In this document: in pieces, positions 51,553-53,574 of the stretch | Position numbering within the stretch: position 1 is the stretch's first letter | Layout of the letters: each line of letters starts with the position of its first letter | Assembly (NCBI GenBank): GCA_030538155.1 | Contig: JAUNUN010000009.1 | Span: 3,613 to 57,186, forward strand | Length of the DNA stretch: 53,574 bases | DNA from: a bacterium | Lineage (GTDB): Bacteria; Desulfobacterota; Desulfobulbia; Desulfobulbales; Desulfobulbaceae | Reading direction: 5' to 3' | Program-made: the position numbers and the translations under genes | Notes under the pieces: model-generated | Databases searched by the model: none | What the model was told of the DNA's origin: nothing | Seen by the model: the letters and a program-made list of their open reading frames with translations, nothing else

Positions 51553-52638
51553 TCATCTGCGACGGAAGCGCAGCCGGGCGGAGCGCCAAAGCAAAAGCGC
51601 CAGACAAACGAGCAAGAAGAACTGGCTCCAGAATACGCCCGGGAAAACACCTATCTCGCCCTGGGCCACCATCTTCTTGGTGAGCGCACCCAGGTTGTAG
51701 GATACGGCAAAGATGAGGATCGCCAAGGGCAGACGCGCCTGCTGACCGCCTCGTCTGGAGGTAAGGCTGAGCGGGATGGCGAGCACCGCCAGGAGGATGC
51801 AAGAAAGCGGCGTTACCAGCCGCCACTGCAGTTCGGCCACCTCTTCCAGGCCTTTCTCCTCGGTATCGGCACCGTGTAAGGCGGCAAGGGGTGCAGCCTT
51901 GACCCGGTATTCCGGCAAAAGCGGATTGTGCGGCTGCAGGAGCAGGGCCGCGCGCTTGAATTCCAGCACCAGGTTCTTGTCTTCCTGGTCGGAAAATTCG
52001 TACAAACGCCCCTGGTGCAGGGCAACCACCGGGTTGGCATGGTCGCTGTTTTCGTATTGGGCGGCCTCATAGGCATAAACCAGGCGCAGGCCGCCGCCTT
52101 GCTTCATCAGAACGAAAATGTTTTCCGCGCTGGTGCGCCGGCCATCAACGCTGGAGGCGAAAATGACCCGGTTGCCGTCCCCGGTTTCATAGAAAATACC
52201 GTCCTGCATGCGGCTTAAATCAAAATTCGCCTGGGCCTGCGCCTTGAGAAGAAAAAACTGGGTCCAGGCCCAGGGCCGGATATAGAGAGAAAACACGCCG
52301 ACCAGCAGACCGCAGAACACGGCCAGCAGCACCACCGGTCTGCTGATGCGCGGCATGGTGATGCCGCTTGCCGACATGGCGAGCATCTCGCCCCTGGCGT
52401 GCAGGTTGCTCAAGGCCAGGACCACGGAGAGATAGAGTGTGGTGGGCAGAAGCACTTCCAGGGCGATCAGCACCCGCAAAAGAATGAGGGTGAAGACCGC
52501 GCCCACCGATAAGAGGCCGTTGGCCGCGTCTTCCCAGTAGCGGGCCGCCATGAAGGAGGCGAAAATGCAGACGAGGATGGTACAGATGACTATCGTTGGC
52601 TGCAGAATGGCCCGCAGGATGTAGCGGTCTAGAATCAC
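51553..52638 (-). CDS. lptF: LptF-like permease
   Basis: This 361-residue protein starts MILDRYILRAILQPT, the LptF-style start. The N-terminal helices, LHARGEMLAMSASGIT, the periplasmic domain and the C-terminal LVTPLSCILLAVLAIPLSLTSR are as expected. It is cotranscribed with lptG. Which of the two is F and which G is decided by order and similarity and is less sure than the family. Confidence 0.9.
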   Translation of the reverse strand: MILDRYILRAILQPTIVICTILVCIFASFMAARYWEDAANGLLSVGAVFTLILLRVLIALEVLLPTTLYLSVVLALSNLHARGEMLAMSASGITMPRISRPVVLLAVFCGLLVGVFSLYIRPWAWTQFFLLKAQAQANFDLSRMQDGIFYETGDGNRVIFASSVDGRRTSAENIFVLMKQGGGLRLVYAYEAAQYENSDHANPVVALHQGRLYEFSDQEDKNLVLEFKRAALLLQPHNPLLPEYRVKAAPLAALHGADTEEKGLEEVAELQWRLVTPLSCILLAVLAIPLSLTSRRGGQQARLPLAILIFAVSYNLGALTKKMVAQGEIGVFPGVFWSQFFLLVCLALLLWRSARLRFRRR

Positions 52639-52720
52639 TGCGTATTCAGGCTATGTTTTGAAGAGATTGTGGTTGCGGTTTGCTCCTTCTTTCAGAACAA
52701 AAATACCGCACGGATAGGGG

Positions 52721-52746
52721 GATAGGGCCTTGATCTGGAAGCGGAA
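52721..52746. repeat. Dispersed palindromic repeat, right-end fragment I
   Basis: GATAGGGCCTTGATCTGGAA then GCGGAACT matches the right end of copies A-D. It directly abuts the stop codon of the nucleotidyltransferase gene. Confidence 0.55.
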
Positions 52747-53484
52747 CTACCTGCCGGCGCGGCGGGCCTCTGCCACGATCTGTTGCGCGCACTCCAGATC
52801 AGCCGGATAATCGATCTCACACCAGGCCTTGCCGTTGATCAGGCAGGCGCGCACCTCTTCCACCTGGGCAATGGCATTGACCACCGAAAGAAACCAGCGC
52901 CAGACTAGGCTGGTGTCGGCGACCGCCTTTTCCAGGCCCTCCCGAAAGAACTTCGGCCCATTGCCGCGAAAGAGCAAGAGCCCAATGGACTCGCCATGGG
53001 TGTCTTCCTGGGGAATGTCTTTACCGATGCGCAGTAAACGGTCAGCCGCGAGACTCACCTTCATATCGTCGCTGTCGTAGCCGTTTTTCTGATTGACCGT
53101 AACCGTGACCGGCGCCTGCGCCTCTTTTAGCACCTGGCGCAGGATGGCCGCTTCAAAGAGGGTATCGCCGTTTAAAAGGATGAAATCTTCCTGCATCTCC
53201 GCCCGCGCAAGCCAGCAGCTTACCAGGTTGTCGGTGCCGGCAAATTCGGCATTAAGCAGGGTGTGGATAGCGGTCTGCCGGTACTTCTCCTGCAGGACCG
53301 CCTCCACCTGGTCTGCCTGATAACCGACCACCACGGTGATATCCGTGATGCCGCAGGCAAGCAGGGTATCCAGTTGCCATTCCAGGATGCTTTTACCCTG
53401 CACCTGTAAGAGACATTTGGGCAGATGCGCGGTCAGGGGCAAGAGGCGCTTACCCTGCCCGGCGCTCAGTATGATGGCCTTCAT
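52747..53484 (-). CDS. Nucleotidyltransferase of the sugar/polyol-phosphate cytidylyl- or uridylyl type
   Basis: The ATG at 53484 (two codons after another in-frame ATG) gives 245 residues. The fold starts MKAIILSAGQGKRLLPLT with the nucleotide loop GxGxR and PKCLLQVQGKSILEW, followed by NLVSCWLARAEM and FILLNGDTLFE. It is closest in pattern to CTP:phosphocholine/inositol-1-phosphate cytidylyltransferases (LicC/IPCT group) rather than RfbA. It would make a CDP-activated headgroup for the CDP-alcohol transferase nearby. Complete in the window. Confidence 0.85.
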   Translation of the reverse strand: MKAIILSAGQGKRLLPLTAHLPKCLLQVQGKSILEWQLDTLLACGITDITVVVGYQADQVEAVLQEKYRQTAIHTLLNAEFAGTDNLVSCWLARAEMQEDFILLNGDTLFEAAILRQVLKEAQAPVTVTVNQKNGYDSDDMKVSLAADRLLRIGKDIPQEDTHGESIGLLLFRGNGPKFFREGLEKAVADTSLVWRWFLSVVNAIAQVEEVRACLINGKAWCEIDYPADLECAQQIVAEARRAGR

Positions 53485-53574
53485 GTGCAAACTATTCCTT
53501 ATTGCGGCAAAAGGGCCGCAAGGCCCGAAAATGCAGCCACGGCTGCGAGAATGGTGAAATGGCAGGCGGCATAT

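Overview
The window looks like chromosomal DNA from a Desulfobulbus-like member of the Desulfobacterota (former Deltaproteobacteria). This is inferred from gene content, not from a marker gene. It holds a succinyl-CoA synthetase / methylmalonyl-CoA carboxyltransferase block typical of propionate-forming or propionate-oxidising Desulfobulbaceae, a probable selenoprotein, a molybdate operon, and CdaA, LptBCFG and DUF134 genes of the kind found in that group. No rRNA, tRNA or CRISPR array was seen.

Layout. 1-5.4 kb: the end of a histidine-kinase/receiver protein, a decayed HD-GYP gene, and a TonB-dependent receptor translationally coupled to a YfiR-like periplasmic protein. 5.5-10.8 kb: leuCD, a YejA-like peptide-binding protein, and a P-loop/Asp23-like fusion. 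11.1-17.2 kb: sucC, sucD, the 12S carboxyltransferase subunit, a 64-residue small protein, and a fused 5S/biotin-carrier subunit. These act between pyruvate, oxaloacetate, methylmalonyl-CoA and succinate. 17.4-21 kb: rfbC, rfbB, a DUF134 regulator and a diadenylate cyclase fused to YbbR repeats. 21-29.3 kb: rpmB, an SDR protein, an M16 protease, a transposase remnant, a macrodomain protein, an RCK potassium channel and a thioredoxin-fold gene with an in-frame TGA. 29.4-33.8 kb: modE-modA-modB-modC with trmO. 34-38.2 kb: a two-domain SDR protein, glyA and a gamma-glutamylcyclotransferase-like gene.

38.3-53.5 kb is the most striking block. It contains a serine-palmitoyltransferase-like enzyme, an acyl carrier protein, a CerR-like reductase and a fatty acyl-AMP ligase (the core of a bacterial sphingolipid pathway). 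Near them lie a diacylglycerol/sphingosine-kinase family protein, a Tam41-like cytidylyltransferase, a CDP-alcohol phosphotransferase with an extra N-terminal domain, a CTP-type sugar/polyol-phosphate nucleotidyltransferase, a metallophosphatase, an MsbA-like ABC exporter and LptB, LptC, LptF, LptG. The reading offered here is a locus that makes a phospho-sphingolipid through a CDP-activated intermediate and moves it to the outer membrane.

A family of imperfectly palindromic intergenic repeats runs through the whole window: three full copies of about 125-136 bp, two internally deleted copies of about 50-55 bp, and several fragments. Three of them directly abut stop codons.
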